From JANNRR01 sp031401675 (GTDB lineage: Bacteria > Pseudomonadota > Alphaproteobacteria > Rhodobacterales > Rhodobacteraceae), in contig JANNRR010000105.1 of NCBI GenBank assembly GCA_031401675.1, positions 34,632 to 98,631 on the forward strand: a stretch of DNA of 64,000 bases, read 5' to 3'. This document shows, piece after piece, positions 42,784 through 52,519 of the stretch. A program made the position numbers and the translations under genes. Position 1 is the stretch's first letter, and each line of letters begins with the position of its first letter. The notes beneath the pieces were generated by a model. The model was not told the DNA's origin and made no database searches. It saw only the letters and a list, made by a program, of their open reading frames with translations.

Positions 42784-43528
42784 CTGGCCCGAAGGTGTCG
42801 GGCGGCTGGTGCTGGACAGCGTTGACAGCACCAATGCGGAAGCGGCGCGCCGGGCTGCGGCGCTTGCCGGGCCGCTCTGGATCATGGCGATACAGCAGAC
42901 GGCGGCGCGCGGGCGGCGCGGGCGGCCCTGGGCGATGGCTGCGGGCAATTTCGCCGCGACGTTGCTGATGCGGCCGCCAGAGGTGCCGGGCGTGGTGGCG
43001 CTGCGGTCATTCGTGGCGGCGCTGGCGCTCTGTGACGCGCTGGCGGCTGCGACCGGCAGGCCGGAATTGTTCCAGTTGAAATGGCCGAACGATGTGCTGC
43101 TGAACGGTGGCAAGCTGGCGGGCATCCTGCTGGAAAGCGCCGGGCGAGCGGATGGTGTGGGCTATCTGGCGATCGGGGTCGGGGTCAATCTGGCGGCGGC
43201 CCCGGTTCTGGTTGAGGTTGAGCCCGGAGCGCTGCGGCCGGTCAGTCTGCTGGGTGAGACCGGCGTGCGGATCGGGCCGGAGGCATTTTTGGGGCTGCTG
43301 GCCCCGGCCTATGCACGGTGGGAGGCGGTGTTTGCTGTTGAGGGTTTTGCGCCCGTCCGCACCGCCTGGCTGGCGCGGGCGGCGCGGCTGGGTCAGGCGA
43401 TCACCGCCCGCACCGGCAGCGAGACGCTGAGCGGGCGGTTCGAGACCGTGGCCGACGACGGAGCGCTGGTGCTGGCAACGGCGGCGGGCCGGCGGCTGGT
43501 TGCGGCGGCCGACGTGTTTTTCGGATAG
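42773..43528 (+). CDS. birA: Biotin--[acetyl-CoA-carboxylase] ligase
   Basis: 251 residues, TTG start inside the end of nuoN. The catalytic domain alone, without the N-terminal DNA-binding domain of E. coli BirA, so it is a ligase and not a repressor. Landmarks are DSVDSTNAEA, AARGRRGRPWAM (biotinyl-AMP loop), FQLKWPNDVLLNGGKLAGIL and AIGVGVNL. It attaches biotin to carboxylase subunits. It is cotranslated with the nuo island end and followed by coaX. Confidence 0.9.
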   Translation: MSADWPEGVGRLVLDSVDSTNAEAARRAAALAGPLWIMAIQQTAARGRRGRPWAMAAGNFAATLLMRPPEVPGVVALRSFVAALALCDALAAATGRPELFQLKWPNDVLLNGGKLAGILLESAGRADGVGYLAIGVGVNLAAAPVLVEVEPGALRPVSLLGETGVRIGPEAFLGLLAPAYARWEAVFAVEGFAPVRTAWLARAARLGQAITARTGSETLSGRFETVADDGALVLATAAGRRLVAAADVFFG

Positions 43529-43536
43529 GGGGCGCG

Positions 43537-44316
43537 ATGCTGCTGGCCATCGACTGCGGCAACACCAACACGGTGTTTTCGATCTGGACCGGGGAGGCGT
43601 TCCTGGCCACCTGGCGCATTGCCACCGACCACAAGCGGACGGCGGATGAGTATTTCGTCTGGCTGTCCAGCCTGATCGGGTTGAACAAGCTGGAGGTGGC
43701 GATCACCGGGGCGGTGATTTCATCGACGGTGCCGCGCGTGGTGTTCAATCTGCGGGTGCTGTGCAACCGCTATTACGACTGCCGCCCGCTAGTGGTGGGG
43801 CGGCCCGATTGCCGGTTGCCGGTGGCGCCGCGCGTCGATCAGGGCACCACGGTCGGCCCCGACCGGCTGGTGAACACGGTGGCGGGGTTCGCGCGGCACG
43901 GCGGCAACCTGATCGTGGTTGATTTCGGCACGGCGACCACGTTCGATGTGGTGGATGACGATGGCGCCTATATCGGCGGGGTGATCGCGCCGGGGGTGAA
44001 CCTGAGCCTGGAGGCGCTGCACATGGCGGCAGCGGCGTTGCCGCATGTCGATGTGACCAGGCCGCAGCAGGTGATCGGCACGAATACGGTTGCCTGCATG
44101 CAGTCAGGTGTGTTCTGGGGCTACATCGGTTTGGTCGAGGGCATCGTTGCCAGGATTCGCGGCGAGCGGGGCCGGCCGATGAAAGTGGTCGCGACGGGGG
44201 GGCTTGCCTCGCTGTTTGCCAGCGGATTTGATCTGTTCGACGCGGTGGAAGAGGACCTGACCATGCAGGGGCTGGTTCTGATCAACCGGTACAACAAGGA
44301 ACTGGAAACGACATGA
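43537..44316 (+). CDS. coaX: Type III pantothenate kinase
   Basis: 259 residues. CoaX phosphorylates pantothenate with ATP, the first step to coenzyme A. ASKHA-fold motifs: LAIDCGNTNTVFSIW at the start (phosphate 1), VGPDRLVNTVAG, VVDFGTATTFDVVD (phosphate 2) and IAPGVNLSLEALH. Stop overlaps the RNase J start by four bases. The birA-coaX-rnj order after nuoN is common in Rhodobacterales as I recall. Confidence 0.95.
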   Translation: MLLAIDCGNTNTVFSIWTGEAFLATWRIATDHKRTADEYFVWLSSLIGLNKLEVAITGAVISSTVPRVVFNLRVLCNRYYDCRPLVVGRPDCRLPVAPRVDQGTTVGPDRLVNTVAGFARHGGNLIVVDFGTATTFDVVDDDGAYIGGVIAPGVNLSLEALHMAAAALPHVDVTRPQQVIGTNTVACMQSGVFWGYIGLVEGIVARIRGERGRPMKVVATGGLASLFASGFDLFDAVEEDLTMQGLVLINRYNKELETT

Positions 44317-45986
44317 GCAAGGACCGGCTGATCTATCTGCCCCTGGGGGGTGCCGGCGAGATCGGGATGAACGCCTATGTCTATGGCTATGGGCCGGAGG
44401 GCAAGGAACGGCTGCTGCTGGTCGATCTGGGCGTGACCTTTCCCGACATGGATACGACGCCGGGGGTGGACCTGATCCTGCCCGACATCGCCTGGCTGGT
44501 GGCCAACAAGGCCCGGCTGGAGGCGATCGTGATCACGCATGCGCACGAGGATCATCTGGGGGCGCTCGGCCATTACTGGGGCCAATTGAAGGTGCCGGTC
44601 TATCTGCGGCGGTTCACCGGGCTGCTGGCGGCGATGAAGATGGAGGAGGCGGGGCATCCCAGGGACGCGCTGACCGTGGTTGGCGCGATGCCCGACAGTT
44701 TCGAGGCGGGGCCGTTCAAGGTGCAGTTCGTGCCGGTTTCGCATTCGATTCCCGAGTCTTCGGCGCTGGTGATCGACACCCCGGCCGGGCGGATCGTCCA
44801 TTCCGGCGATTTCAAGCTGGACGGCACGCCGGTGGTGGGCGAGCCGTTCGACCCGCTGGTCTGGAACGAGATTGCCAAGGCCGGGGTCAAGGTGCTGGCC
44901 TGCGACAGCACCAACATCTTCAGCCTGCATCCGGGGCGGTCGGAATCGACATTGGCGATTCCGCTGCGCGATCTGGTGAAAAGCGCGCGCGGCATGGTGG
45001 TGGCGACGACCTTTGCCTCGAACGTGGCGCGGCTGAAGACGCTGGCCGAGGCGGGCAAGGCCGCCGGGCGGTCGATCTGCGTGCTGGGCCGGGCGATGAA
45101 CAAGATGGTGGCGGCGGCCAAGGAGGCCGGGGTGCTGACCGATTTTCCCAATCTGGTGCGGCCCGAGGATGCGGCAGAGGTGCCGCGCGGCAACCTGATG
45201 CTGATCGTCACCGGGTCGCAGGGCGAACGGCGCGCCGCCTCGGCGCAGCTGAGCCGGGGCAAGTATCTGGGCTTGCAGCTGAAGGAGGGGGACATGTTCC
45301 TGTTTTCCTCCAAGACCATTCCCGGCAATGAACGCGGCGTGATCCGGATCATGAATGCCTATTCCGAGATGGGCGTCGATGTGGTGGACGACATGGGCGG
45401 GCTGTATCATGTGTCGGGTCACGCCAACCGGCCCGATCTGGAGGCGGTGCATGACCTGTTGCGGCCGCAGATGATCCTGCCGATGCACGGCGAGCACCGG
45501 CATCTGCGCGAGCATGCCAAGCTGGCGCAGGCCAAGGGGATAAAGTCGGAAGTCGTCACCAACGGCATGATGGTCGACCTGTCGGGCAACCGGCCCGAGG
45601 TGGTGGAGTATATCGAGACCGGGCGCACCTATCTGGACGGCACTGCGCTGATCGGTGCCATGGACGGGGTGGTGCGCGACCGCATCCGGATGGCGCTGAA
45701 CGGGCATGTGCTGGTGACGGTGATCATCGACGAGGCCGACGAGCCGTTGGGCGATCCGTGGGCCGAACTGATGGGCCTGCCGGAAACCGGGCGCACCGGC
45801 ACGCCATTGGCCGAAGCGCTGGAGGCGGAACTGGGCGAGTTCATCGGCAAGGCCGACGAGCGCACCCTGCGCGATGACGCCAAGATGGACGAGGCGGTCA
45901 AGCGCATCGTCCGGCAGGTGGCGATGGAAGAGGTCGGCAAGAAGCCCGAGGTGACGGTGGTGATCAGCCGTCTGCTGGCCGAGTAG
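44313..45986 (+). CDS. rnj: Ribonuclease J
   Basis: 557 residues. Metallo-beta-lactamase/beta-CASP RNase with exo- and endonuclease activity in rRNA and mRNA processing. The zinc-binding HAHEDHLGAL motif is at about residues 77-86; others are PVSHSIPESSALVI, GDFKLDGTP and the C-terminal PMHGEHRHLREHAKLA. The start ATG overlaps coaX (ATGA). Last gene of the long plus-strand run. Confidence 0.95.
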   Translation: MSKDRLIYLPLGGAGEIGMNAYVYGYGPEGKERLLLVDLGVTFPDMDTTPGVDLILPDIAWLVANKARLEAIVITHAHEDHLGALGHYWGQLKVPVYLRRFTGLLAAMKMEEAGHPRDALTVVGAMPDSFEAGPFKVQFVPVSHSIPESSALVIDTPAGRIVHSGDFKLDGTPVVGEPFDPLVWNEIAKAGVKVLACDSTNIFSLHPGRSESTLAIPLRDLVKSARGMVVATTFASNVARLKTLAEAGKAAGRSICVLGRAMNKMVAAAKEAGVLTDFPNLVRPEDAAEVPRGNLMLIVTGSQGERRAASAQLSRGKYLGLQLKEGDMFLFSSKTIPGNERGVIRIMNAYSEMGVDVVDDMGGLYHVSGHANRPDLEAVHDLLRPQMILPMHGEHRHLREHAKLAQAKGIKSEVVTNGMMVDLSGNRPEVVEYIETGRTYLDGTALIGAMDGVVRDRIRMALNGHVLVTVIIDEADEPLGDPWAELMGLPETGRTGTPLAEALEAELGEFIGKADERTLRDDAKMDEAVKRIVRQVAMEEVGKKPEVTVVISRLLAE

Positions 45987-46004
45987 GGCGAAGAAACGGC
46001 AGAG

Positions 46005-46061
46005 TGCGTGATTTCACGCAGCTTATCCCGGGGCAGGGTGCGCGCAAGCCCGCTCCCTGCC
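46005..46061. terminator. Two hairpins between convergent rnj and helicase genes
   Basis: TGCGTG/CACGCA (46005-46020, loop ATTT) and GGCAGGG/CCCTGCC (46032-46061, 16-base loop) are perfect stems in the 84-base gap between the two stop codons. Neither is followed by a long T-run, so they are probable but not typical terminators. Confidence 0.4.
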
Positions 46062-46070
46062 GAATTCCTT

Positions 46071-47669
46071 TCATTCCCCCGACGGCGGGTTGAATGTGCG
46101 CATCAGGAAATCGGGGACATGGTCGCCCATGCCGACTACGCCATCCTCGCGCCGCTGGTCGCGGCTGTCGCGGCTGTCCTGGCGACGGTCATGGCCGCGG
46201 GTGTCGGCCCGGTCATTGCGGGGCGAGGGGCGCGGGTCGCGCGGTTGCGCCGAACCGCGGCGCGGATCGGCCGAGGAGCCGGTGGTGATCGGGCCGGAAG
46301 GTGCCGGGGTTGCGGCCAAAGGCGCGGCTGGTGGTGCGGCTGACTGCGGTGCGGCTGACTGCGGTTCGGCCTGCACCACGATCAGTTCGGGAGCATCTTC
46401 GCGCGGGGATTCGAGGCGCGACTCCGAGCGGGACTCGGGGCGGGGGTTTCGCGACACGGAGCGTGAGCGGCTGGGGCGTTTGCCGGGCTCTTCCCGCGGC
46501 TCGGGGCGATCAGACAGGGCGACAATCGGCGCGTCGCGGCGCGGGATCGTGGTTTTGATCAGGCTTTCGATCGCCGACAGGTACTTGTCGTCGTACGGCG
46601 TGGCGATGGTGAACGCCTTGCCGGTGCGCCCGGCGCGTCCGGTGCGACCGATGCGGTGAATGTAATCCTCGGGGTGGCTGGGCACGTCGAAGTTGAAGAT
46701 GTGCGACACTGCCGGGATATCGAGGCCGCGTGCGGCCACGTCGGAGGCGATCAGGAGGCGAATGGTGCCATCACGAAAGCCGTCAAGCGTGCGGGTGCGG
46801 ACCGACTGATCCAGATCGCCGTGGATCGGCTGCGCGTTGAAGCCGTGCTGTTTCAGCGACTTGGCGACCACATCCACATCCATCTTGCGGTTGCAGAAGA
46901 TGATGGCATTGGTGCAGGCGTCGCCTTCGGCGCGGATCAGCTGGCGCAGCACGTCGCGCTTTTCGGCGAAGCTGGCGTCTTTGCGGCTGGGTTTGAACTG
47001 GAACAGCACCTGTTCGATGGTCTCGGACGCGGTGGCCTGACGCGCCACCTCGATCTTGGCCGGGTTCGACAGGAAGGTGTTGGTGATCCTTTCGATCTCG
47101 GGGGCCATGGTCGCCGAGAAGAACAGGGTCTGGCGGGTGAACGGGGTCAGGCTGAAAATGCGCTCGATATCGGGGATGAAGCCCATGTCGAGCATCCGGT
47201 CAGCCTCGTCCACCACCATGATCTGCACGCCGGTCAGCAACAGCTTGCCGCGTTCGAAATGGTCGAGCAGGCGGCCGGGGGTGGCGATCAGTACATCGAC
47301 GCCACGGTCGATCAGCTTGTCCTGTTCGCCGAACGACACGCCGCCGATCAGAAGCGCCTTGGTCAGTTTGGTGTATTTCGAATAGGTGTCGAAGTTTTCG
47401 GCGACCTGAGCGGCCAGTTCGCGGGTCGGGCACAGCACCAGGCTGCGCGGCATCCGGGCGCGGGCGCGGCCCTTGCCCAGCAGGGTGACCATCGGCAGCA
47501 CGAAGCTGGCGGTCTTGCCGGTGCCGGTCTGGGCGATGCCCAGAACGTCGCGGCCTTCCAGCGCCGGCGGGATGGCCCCGGCCTGGATCGGGGTGGGGAT
47601 CGTGTAACCGGCATCGGTTACGGCCTGCAGGACCGCTGGGTCCAGCTTCAGGTCGGAAAATTGGGTCAT
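46071..47669 (-). CDS. DEAD-box RNA helicase, RhlE type
   Basis: 532 residues. Core motifs in order: YTIPTPIQAGAIPPAL (Q motif), AQTGTGKT (I), PTRELAAQ (Ia), TPGRLLDH (Ib), DEAD (II), SATM (III), HGDLDQSVRTRTLDGFRDG, and HRIGRTGRAGRTG (VI). The last 140 residues are a variable Arg/Ser/Asp/Pro-rich tail, typical of RhlE proteins that remodel RNA and ribosome precursors. The start at MTQFSDLKLD follows the family; an in-frame ATG 192 bases upstream adds an unrelated basic leader. Confidence 0.92.
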   Translation of the reverse strand: MTQFSDLKLDPAVLQAVTDAGYTIPTPIQAGAIPPALEGRDVLGIAQTGTGKTASFVLPMVTLLGKGRARARMPRSLVLCPTRELAAQVAENFDTYSKYTKLTKALLIGGVSFGEQDKLIDRGVDVLIATPGRLLDHFERGKLLLTGVQIMVVDEADRMLDMGFIPDIERIFSLTPFTRQTLFFSATMAPEIERITNTFLSNPAKIEVARQATASETIEQVLFQFKPSRKDASFAEKRDVLRQLIRAEGDACTNAIIFCNRKMDVDVVAKSLKQHGFNAQPIHGDLDQSVRTRTLDGFRDGTIRLLIASDVAARGLDIPAVSHIFNFDVPSHPEDYIHRIGRTGRAGRTGKAFTIATPYDDKYLSAIESLIKTTIPRRDAPIVALSDRPEPREEPGKRPSRSRSVSRNPRPESRSESRLESPREDAPELIVVQAEPQSAAPQSAAPPAAPLAATPAPSGPITTGSSADPRRGSAQPRDPRPSPRNDRADTRGHDRRQDSRDSRDQRREDGVVGMGDHVPDFLMRTFNPPSGE

Positions 47670-47906
47670 GTACGTCCATCTGATTGCAGCATCGGGCTGC
47701 ATGGTGAAGGGACGCATTCGCCGCGCGTCCCGGCGTCGGGTATCCGCACGCTGGCGGATTGAAGGGCACCTAGCGCATTTGGTGACGAAGGTCAAGGAAG
47801 CGGCGAGTCTGACGGGACTGGCGGGGCGGCGATGCGCGGATTGTCCGAACATGCGCAGCAATCGGCGCGGCGATGGCGGATCGGTTCGGACAGGATGGAT
47901 TTGATT

Positions 47907-47935
47907 TTGACCTTCGGATCGGAAGTGTTAATAGT
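47907..47935 (+). promoter_or_regulatory. Candidate promoter of the RTX gene
   Basis: TTGACC at 47907-47912 is followed after 16-18 bases by an A/T-rich stretch TTAATAGTAAA that could hold the -10 box, about 30 bases upstream of the RTX start. The exact -10 is not clear. Confidence 0.3.
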
Positions 47936-47965
47936 AAAGCATCAGAATTAAAGGGGAATTTCATA

Positions 47966-50506
47966 ATGCCTGTGACCCAGACTTTCACCGACAGCGAAGG
48001 CAAGACATGGGATTTTGCCGCCGTAAATCCGATCGGCGGCCGTTTTCCCGGGCAGGCGGGGCAGGGTGTCGTCAATGGCACCTCGGATGCGTATGACGGC
48101 GGGCTGGCGCTGGCGGTGGGGCCGGATGTGAGCAACCCGGCATCGGGTGCGCTGATCAACCCCGCGGTCGGTTCGGTGGACGAGAACGGGCGCGAATTGA
48201 ACACGGGCGCGGTGATCCAGAACGGGATTGCGGTGACGCGGTCGTTTCTGGTGTCGGACGCCTCGATTTCCACAGTGGGATTCTGCCGGCTGCTGGACAG
48301 TTTCACCAATACGACGAACCAGACCATGACCATTCTGGTGCAGATACTGTCCGATTTGGGCAGCGACGGATCGACGACGGTGGTGGCAGAAACCAGTGGC
48401 AACAACGCCATCGATCCGGGCGACCGCGGCTTTGTGACGGATGAGGTCTCGAACCAGACAGGGGGCGACAGTTCGGTGGGCTATGTCTATGGCGACGGGT
48501 TGGGTTTGACGCCTGTCGCTGCCCGCCCTTCGCTGGTATCGGGCGAGGGGGTGGATGAAATCACGGTGCAGTTTCACCTGACGCTGCAGCCGGGGGAAAC
48601 GCAGCGGTTGCTGAGTTTTGCGTTTCAGAACACCACGGCGGCCGAAGGGGTTGCGGACCTGACCCTGTTTGACGACTCGCTGGCTGTGCTGGACACGCGC
48701 GGTTTGCTGGCCGGCATATCGGCGGCAGAGCGGGCCGGGATCGTCAATTATTCCGAAGCCGGCGTGCCGCCGCCAAGCCTGACGGTGAAGGACGGAACCG
48801 GGCAGGGCTGGGTGGTCAACCTTGCCAACGGCAGTCTTTCGACCGAGGGCACGACGGCGCTGATCAGCACGCGCTTTGCCGAGACCGGGTCCCTGCTGGC
48901 CAGTTTCACCGATCCGGTTTCGGCGGTTCTGTCAGAACTGGGGCAGGAAGCAACGGTCACATTCGGCTCCACCGCAGCGGGAACGGCCGGGTCCAGCGTG
49001 AGTTATTCGGTGATGGCCTCGCCGGTCGAGAACTATGCCCGGATGCTGGTCACCGTGCGGGCGGGGCAGGCACTGGATTTCAGCGATGGCCTCAGCGGGC
49101 TTCAGGCATTGTTCGGGGGGAGTTTTGCAGTCGGGGACCGCGATCTGGCAACGGGGGCGTCGAACGGCCTTGTGGACCTGCTTGACAGCGGAATCGTGGT
49201 GGATGACAGCAGCAGCGGGCTGGGCGGAACCAGCCCGGCGGTCAGCGTGGTGTTTGGCAACTACAGTCTTGGCAAGCCGGTTCAGCCCGGGGATCAGGTG
49301 ACGTTCGGCAGTTCGACGCTTTTGGCGCAGGACGATGATTTCAAGCTGGTGGCCGGGGAAACCGCGTCTTTCCTGTTCTTCTTCTCACTGAATGGCGATT
49401 CCGGGCCGGGGCTCGGCGATCTTTTGCAACTGTCTTCGCCGGATTTTCAGGCACTGGCCGGGCTTTCGGCCGCAGAAGTGGCCTCGATCCGGAACTTTAC
49501 GCTAACGGAAGCCGACCGGGTGGAAACCCTGGTGTTGACCGCAGCAGACGAGCAGACCGCAGGCAATTTCTGGGCTGAGTCGATCGACGGACAGGCGGGC
49601 GACGACGACCTGTTCGGCGGAGGCAGCGGGGATTTCCTGTTTGGCGGCATCGGGGATGATCTGCTGGACGGCGGCGATCAGAACGACGTTCTGGATGGCG
49701 GCGTGGGTCAGGACGTCTTGCTTGGCCGTGAGGGCAACGACGCGCTGCATGGTCTGGACGGCGACGATCTGCTGAACGGCGGCTTTGGGAACGATTCCGG
49801 CTTTGGTGGCTTGGGCAACGATACCCTATCGGGAAGCGGGGGTTCGGATCGCCTGACGGGCGACGATGGCGACGATGTCCTGAAAGGTGGGGCCGGGATC
49901 GACACGCTGACCGGCGGCATCGGCAACGACACGCTGGACGGCGGGTTGGGGGCCGACATACTGAACGGCGACACCGGCAATGACCAGATGTTCGGCGGTG
50001 GACAGGGCGACAGGCTGTCGGGGCTGGCGGGCGACGACACGTTGTTCGGTGGCAATGCCGCTGACCTGCTGAGCGGCAGTCTTGGCAATGACCGGCTGTT
50101 CGGCGAGACCGGGGTCGATTCGCTGCTGGGCGGGGCCGGCGACGATACGCTGGATGGCGGCAGCAACGGCGACACCCTGACCGGCGGCAATGGTGTCGAC
50201 GTGCTGATCGGTGGGGCGAACGGCGATGTCTTCGATTTCAACACGGCGGGCGAAGCCGGGGTCGGGGCACTGCGCGACATCATCAATGATTTCATCAGCC
50301 TGGTGGATGTCATCGATCTGTCCGGCCTTGGTGCGCTTACGTTCATCAACACGGCGGCTTTCGGCAATGTGGCGGGCCAGGTTCGGCAGAACGCGGCGGG
50401 AGGCAGCACGCTGATCCAGATCGACCTGGACGGAAACGGCAATGCGGAGTTCGAGATCGCGCTGCTGGGGATATCGGGGATTCAGGCCAGCGATCTGATC
50501 CTGTAG
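47966..50506 (+). CDS. RTX (hemolysin-type) calcium-binding protein, probable type I secretion substrate
   Basis: 846 residues with no N-terminal signal peptide. Residues 1-265 and 270-515 look like two copies of one beta-sandwich module; the first ends AGISAAERAGIVNYSEA and the second AGLSAAEVASIRNFTLT. Residues about 540-765 are some 25 nonapeptide calcium repeats of the GGxGxDxLx type (GGIGNDTLDGG, GGAGDDTLDGG). The C-terminal 80 residues (DIINDFISLVDVIDLSGL to the end) resemble the secretion and folding region of M10/RTX proteins. No protease zinc motif was seen. AAAGGGGA precedes the ATG. No type I secretion genes are adjacent. Confidence 0.88.
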   Translation: MPVTQTFTDSEGKTWDFAAVNPIGGRFPGQAGQGVVNGTSDAYDGGLALAVGPDVSNPASGALINPAVGSVDENGRELNTGAVIQNGIAVTRSFLVSDASISTVGFCRLLDSFTNTTNQTMTILVQILSDLGSDGSTTVVAETSGNNAIDPGDRGFVTDEVSNQTGGDSSVGYVYGDGLGLTPVAARPSLVSGEGVDEITVQFHLTLQPGETQRLLSFAFQNTTAAEGVADLTLFDDSLAVLDTRGLLAGISAAERAGIVNYSEAGVPPPSLTVKDGTGQGWVVNLANGSLSTEGTTALISTRFAETGSLLASFTDPVSAVLSELGQEATVTFGSTAAGTAGSSVSYSVMASPVENYARMLVTVRAGQALDFSDGLSGLQALFGGSFAVGDRDLATGASNGLVDLLDSGIVVDDSSSGLGGTSPAVSVVFGNYSLGKPVQPGDQVTFGSSTLLAQDDDFKLVAGETASFLFFFSLNGDSGPGLGDLLQLSSPDFQALAGLSAAEVASIRNFTLTEADRVETLVLTAADEQTAGNFWAESIDGQAGDDDLFGGGSGDFLFGGIGDDLLDGGDQNDVLDGGVGQDVLLGREGNDALHGLDGDDLLNGGFGNDSGFGGLGNDTLSGSGGSDRLTGDDGDDVLKGGAGIDTLTGGIGNDTLDGGLGADILNGDTGNDQMFGGGQGDRLSGLAGDDTLFGGNAADLLSGSLGNDRLFGETGVDSLLGGAGDDTLDGGSNGDTLTGGNGVDVLIGGANGDVFDFNTAGEAGVGALRDIINDFISLVDVIDLSGLGALTFINTAAFGNVAGQVRQNAAGGSTLIQIDLDGNGNAEFEIALLGISGIQASDLIL

Positions 50507-50657
50507 CGGGGTCGGGCTGTCTGTAATCGGCCCGCACGGCTGGCGGGCTGCTGCTGCTGAATGTCAGGCAGGCGTGGATGCCGGTCTTGCGGCCCAGCTG
50601 GGGTGAAACCGCACGCTCGGACCCGGTCTGGTGGTTTCCGGCATCGCCCGGCAGGCT

Positions 50658-51023
50658 TCAGGGTCGCGGCGGCAGGACCCCGAGCCGGTTCAGTTCGGTT
50701 TCCAGCGCCGACAGGCCCTTGTCGGTGATTTCGGATTTCAGTTGATCGAAGCGTTTGCGGAGTGCTGCCTTTTCCGCCCCGACGCAGTCATTCCACGGGC
50801 GGCCCTGCAGTCCCATGACCAAGACATAGTAGCCGATGAAGTGCGGTTGCGCCCCGGCGAGGAGGACCTGCCGGTAGGCGGCGTCGGCCCCCATGGCGCG
50901 AAGCTGGCCGGCGGTGGTGATCCCGGCCCGGGCATATGCCGCCTCGGACGCGGGGCCAAGGTTGCGGATCGAACTGACAGGGCTGTCGTCATCACCGGAC
51001 GGGTCCGATGCGGCGGGGGTCAT
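50658..51023 (-). CDS. TfoX C-terminal-domain protein
   Basis: 121 residues. SIRNLGPASEAAYARAGI, LRAMGADAAYRQVL and PHFIGYYVLVMGLQGRPWND match the TfoX/Sxy C-terminal domain, a helix-hairpin-helix-like unit. The N-terminal TfoX domain is absent, so this is the stand-alone form common in Rhodobacteraceae rather than a competence regulator of the Haemophilus type. ATG at 51023 is chosen; an in-frame ATG at 51071 is the alternative. Confidence 0.8.
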   Translation of the reverse strand: MTPAASDPSGDDDSPVSSIRNLGPASEAAYARAGITTAGQLRAMGADAAYRQVLLAGAQPHFIGYYVLVMGLQGRPWNDCVGAEKAALRKRFDQLKSEITDKGLSALETELNRLGVLPPRP

Positions 51024-51090
51024 GGAGCGGGCTCGTTGCAAGGGCGGACTGGCGCAGTCTAGCGCCGGCACGGGCCCCTGAACAGCGGTG

Positions 51091-51306
51091 TCAGATCGAT
51101 GCCCAGTCGGTGAAGATCAGGCCGGCAGCGCCGCCCATCTGGCCGGTCGGTTTCGTCTGGCCGTCGGATTGCGACGCGGCGGATTGGGTCATCTGATTGC
51201 CGTGCGCTGCCGTGGCGGGTTGGGCGCGCTGCGGTTTTGCCGGTAAGGACTTTTCGATTTGATTTGTAGCCGTTTCGGTTGAAAGGGTCCGGGAAATGTC
51301 TTGCAT
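51091..51306 (-). CDS. Possible small protein, 71 residues
   Basis: An open frame with an AGAGGA motif about eleven bases before the ATG at 51306. The product is polar, Gln/Ala/Thr-rich and without domain, signal or membrane helix. It fills the gap between the TfoX-type gene and the response regulator in the same orientation. No similarity recognised; may be spurious. Confidence 0.35.
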   Translation of the reverse strand: MQDISRTLSTETATNQIEKSLPAKPQRAQPATAAHGNQMTQSAASQSDGQTKPTGQMGGAAGLIFTDWASI

Positions 51307-51558
51307 CTAAATCACGATCCTCTGTGCGGGTTTCCCGCGGTTTTTGTGGCCTGTAGCCGGGGAATGCGCCATATCAAGGCGTTCAGAATATGGTTCTATT
51401 GTGGCAATTCCAAGGCTTACCTTGCGGAAGACCTATCAACAGACTGTGCGCGAAATGGAAATTCACGGGCTTATGACGTGGTCGCGGTCCCGGGTGGCGG
51501 CTGGCAGAGGCGGCGGTCGCGTTGGTGGGCGGCTGTTTTCCGGGCCGGGATGGCCCGA

Positions 51559-51942
51559 TCAAAGCCGACCGACGATGGCTTCCATCGCGCGCAACAGGTC
51601 CTTGGGCTCGAACGGTTTGGTCATGTAGTTGTTCATGCCCAGACGGCGGCCTTCGGCGATGATTTCGGCGGTGACATTGCCGGCGACCAACAGGAAGCCG
51701 ACGTTGGCCGTCCGGCTGGACTGGCGCAGGATGTCGAGAAATTGCAGGCCGTCCATGTCCGGCATGTTCAGATCCGAGATGACCAGATGCACCGGGTGGG
51801 CGGCTATCTGGATCAGGGCGGCGGCTGCGGAATTGGCAGTGCGCAGATGCATGATCCCGATGTTTTCCAGGGCGTCGCTGAACTGGCTGCGGCTGGTCGG
51901 GCTGTCATCGACGACCATGACTTTCAGCCTGTCGCGGAGCAT
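51559..51942 (-). CDS. CheY-like single-domain response regulator
   Basis: 127 residues from ATG 51942, a lone receiver domain: VMVVDDSPTSR (acidic pair), ISDLNMPDMDGLQFLDIL (phosphorylated Asp in SDLN), LLVAGNVTAEI and YMTKPFEP (conserved Lys). No output domain, so it works by protein contact as CheY does. The open frame continues upstream to an ATG at 52146, adding a low-complexity Thr/Gly/Ser leader from short DNA repeats; GAGG precedes 51942, so the shorter form is preferred. No histidine kinase is nearby. Confidence 0.85.
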   Translation of the reverse strand: MLRDRLKVMVVDDSPTSRSQFSDALENIGIMHLRTANSAAAALIQIAAHPVHLVISDLNMPDMDGLQFLDILRQSSRTANVGFLLVAGNVTAEIIAEGRRLGMNNYMTKPFEPKDLLRAMEAIVGRL

Positions 51943-52519
51943 CGTGCTGCCTCGCCGGTCGAAAGGAACGCCGTTCGGCAGGCCCGAATCCTCGCGGCGC
52001 CGGTCTGTTCTGGACTCGGGATGGCTTGTTGGGGCGTTTCCGGTGCCGGAGTTGGTGCCGGAGTTGGTGCCGGTGCCGGTCTGCGCTGCCCGGCGATTGG
52101 TCGGTGTCGTCCGGAGCGACGGGTCCGATGCAGAGGGTTTGGCCATGATTCAGGCGGATCCGGATCGTTGCGCTGCGGTCAGTTCCGGGGCGGGGCGGGC
52201 GGTCATGCTGCATCCTTGCCGCGAAAGTCGGGTTTTCGGTCGAGGGTCAAGGTCAACGAACACTCCCGCACGTCAAGGATGGCGGGAACAGCCTCGAGGC
52301 AGCCCGCCGGTCTTGATGGCTGCAACCTAGCGGTGCAGGCGTTAATGCGGCCTTACGGAGCCCGGGATTTGCCGGAACAAGGTGGCGGGGGCAGGGGGGA
52401 TGGCCGGGCAAGGTGGCGACAGGCGTTGGCCAATGCCGCCGTGACGGAGGGGCAGGCGTGACAGGCGGCAGACAGAGCGCCGGTTGCTGCTGCGGGCATA
52501 GCAGGCCGGTGTTGCCGGG
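51943..52519. other. Region without a supported gene, 577 bases
   Basis: Holds the possible leader of the response regulator (up to 52146), with a 12-base unit GGTGCCGGAGTT repeated about two and a half times at 52042-52080. Beyond that I see only GC-rich DNA with no convincing frame, ending at the di-heme protein stop codon. A regulatory region for the response regulator probably lies around 52150-52330. Confidence 0.4.

Noticed and set aside
39718..43125. Very long minus-strand open frame (1135 codons) opposite nuoM and nuoN
   Set aside because: It is the antisense of two certain genes, is His/Arg/Gln-rich without domains, and arises from the strong GC bias at third positions.
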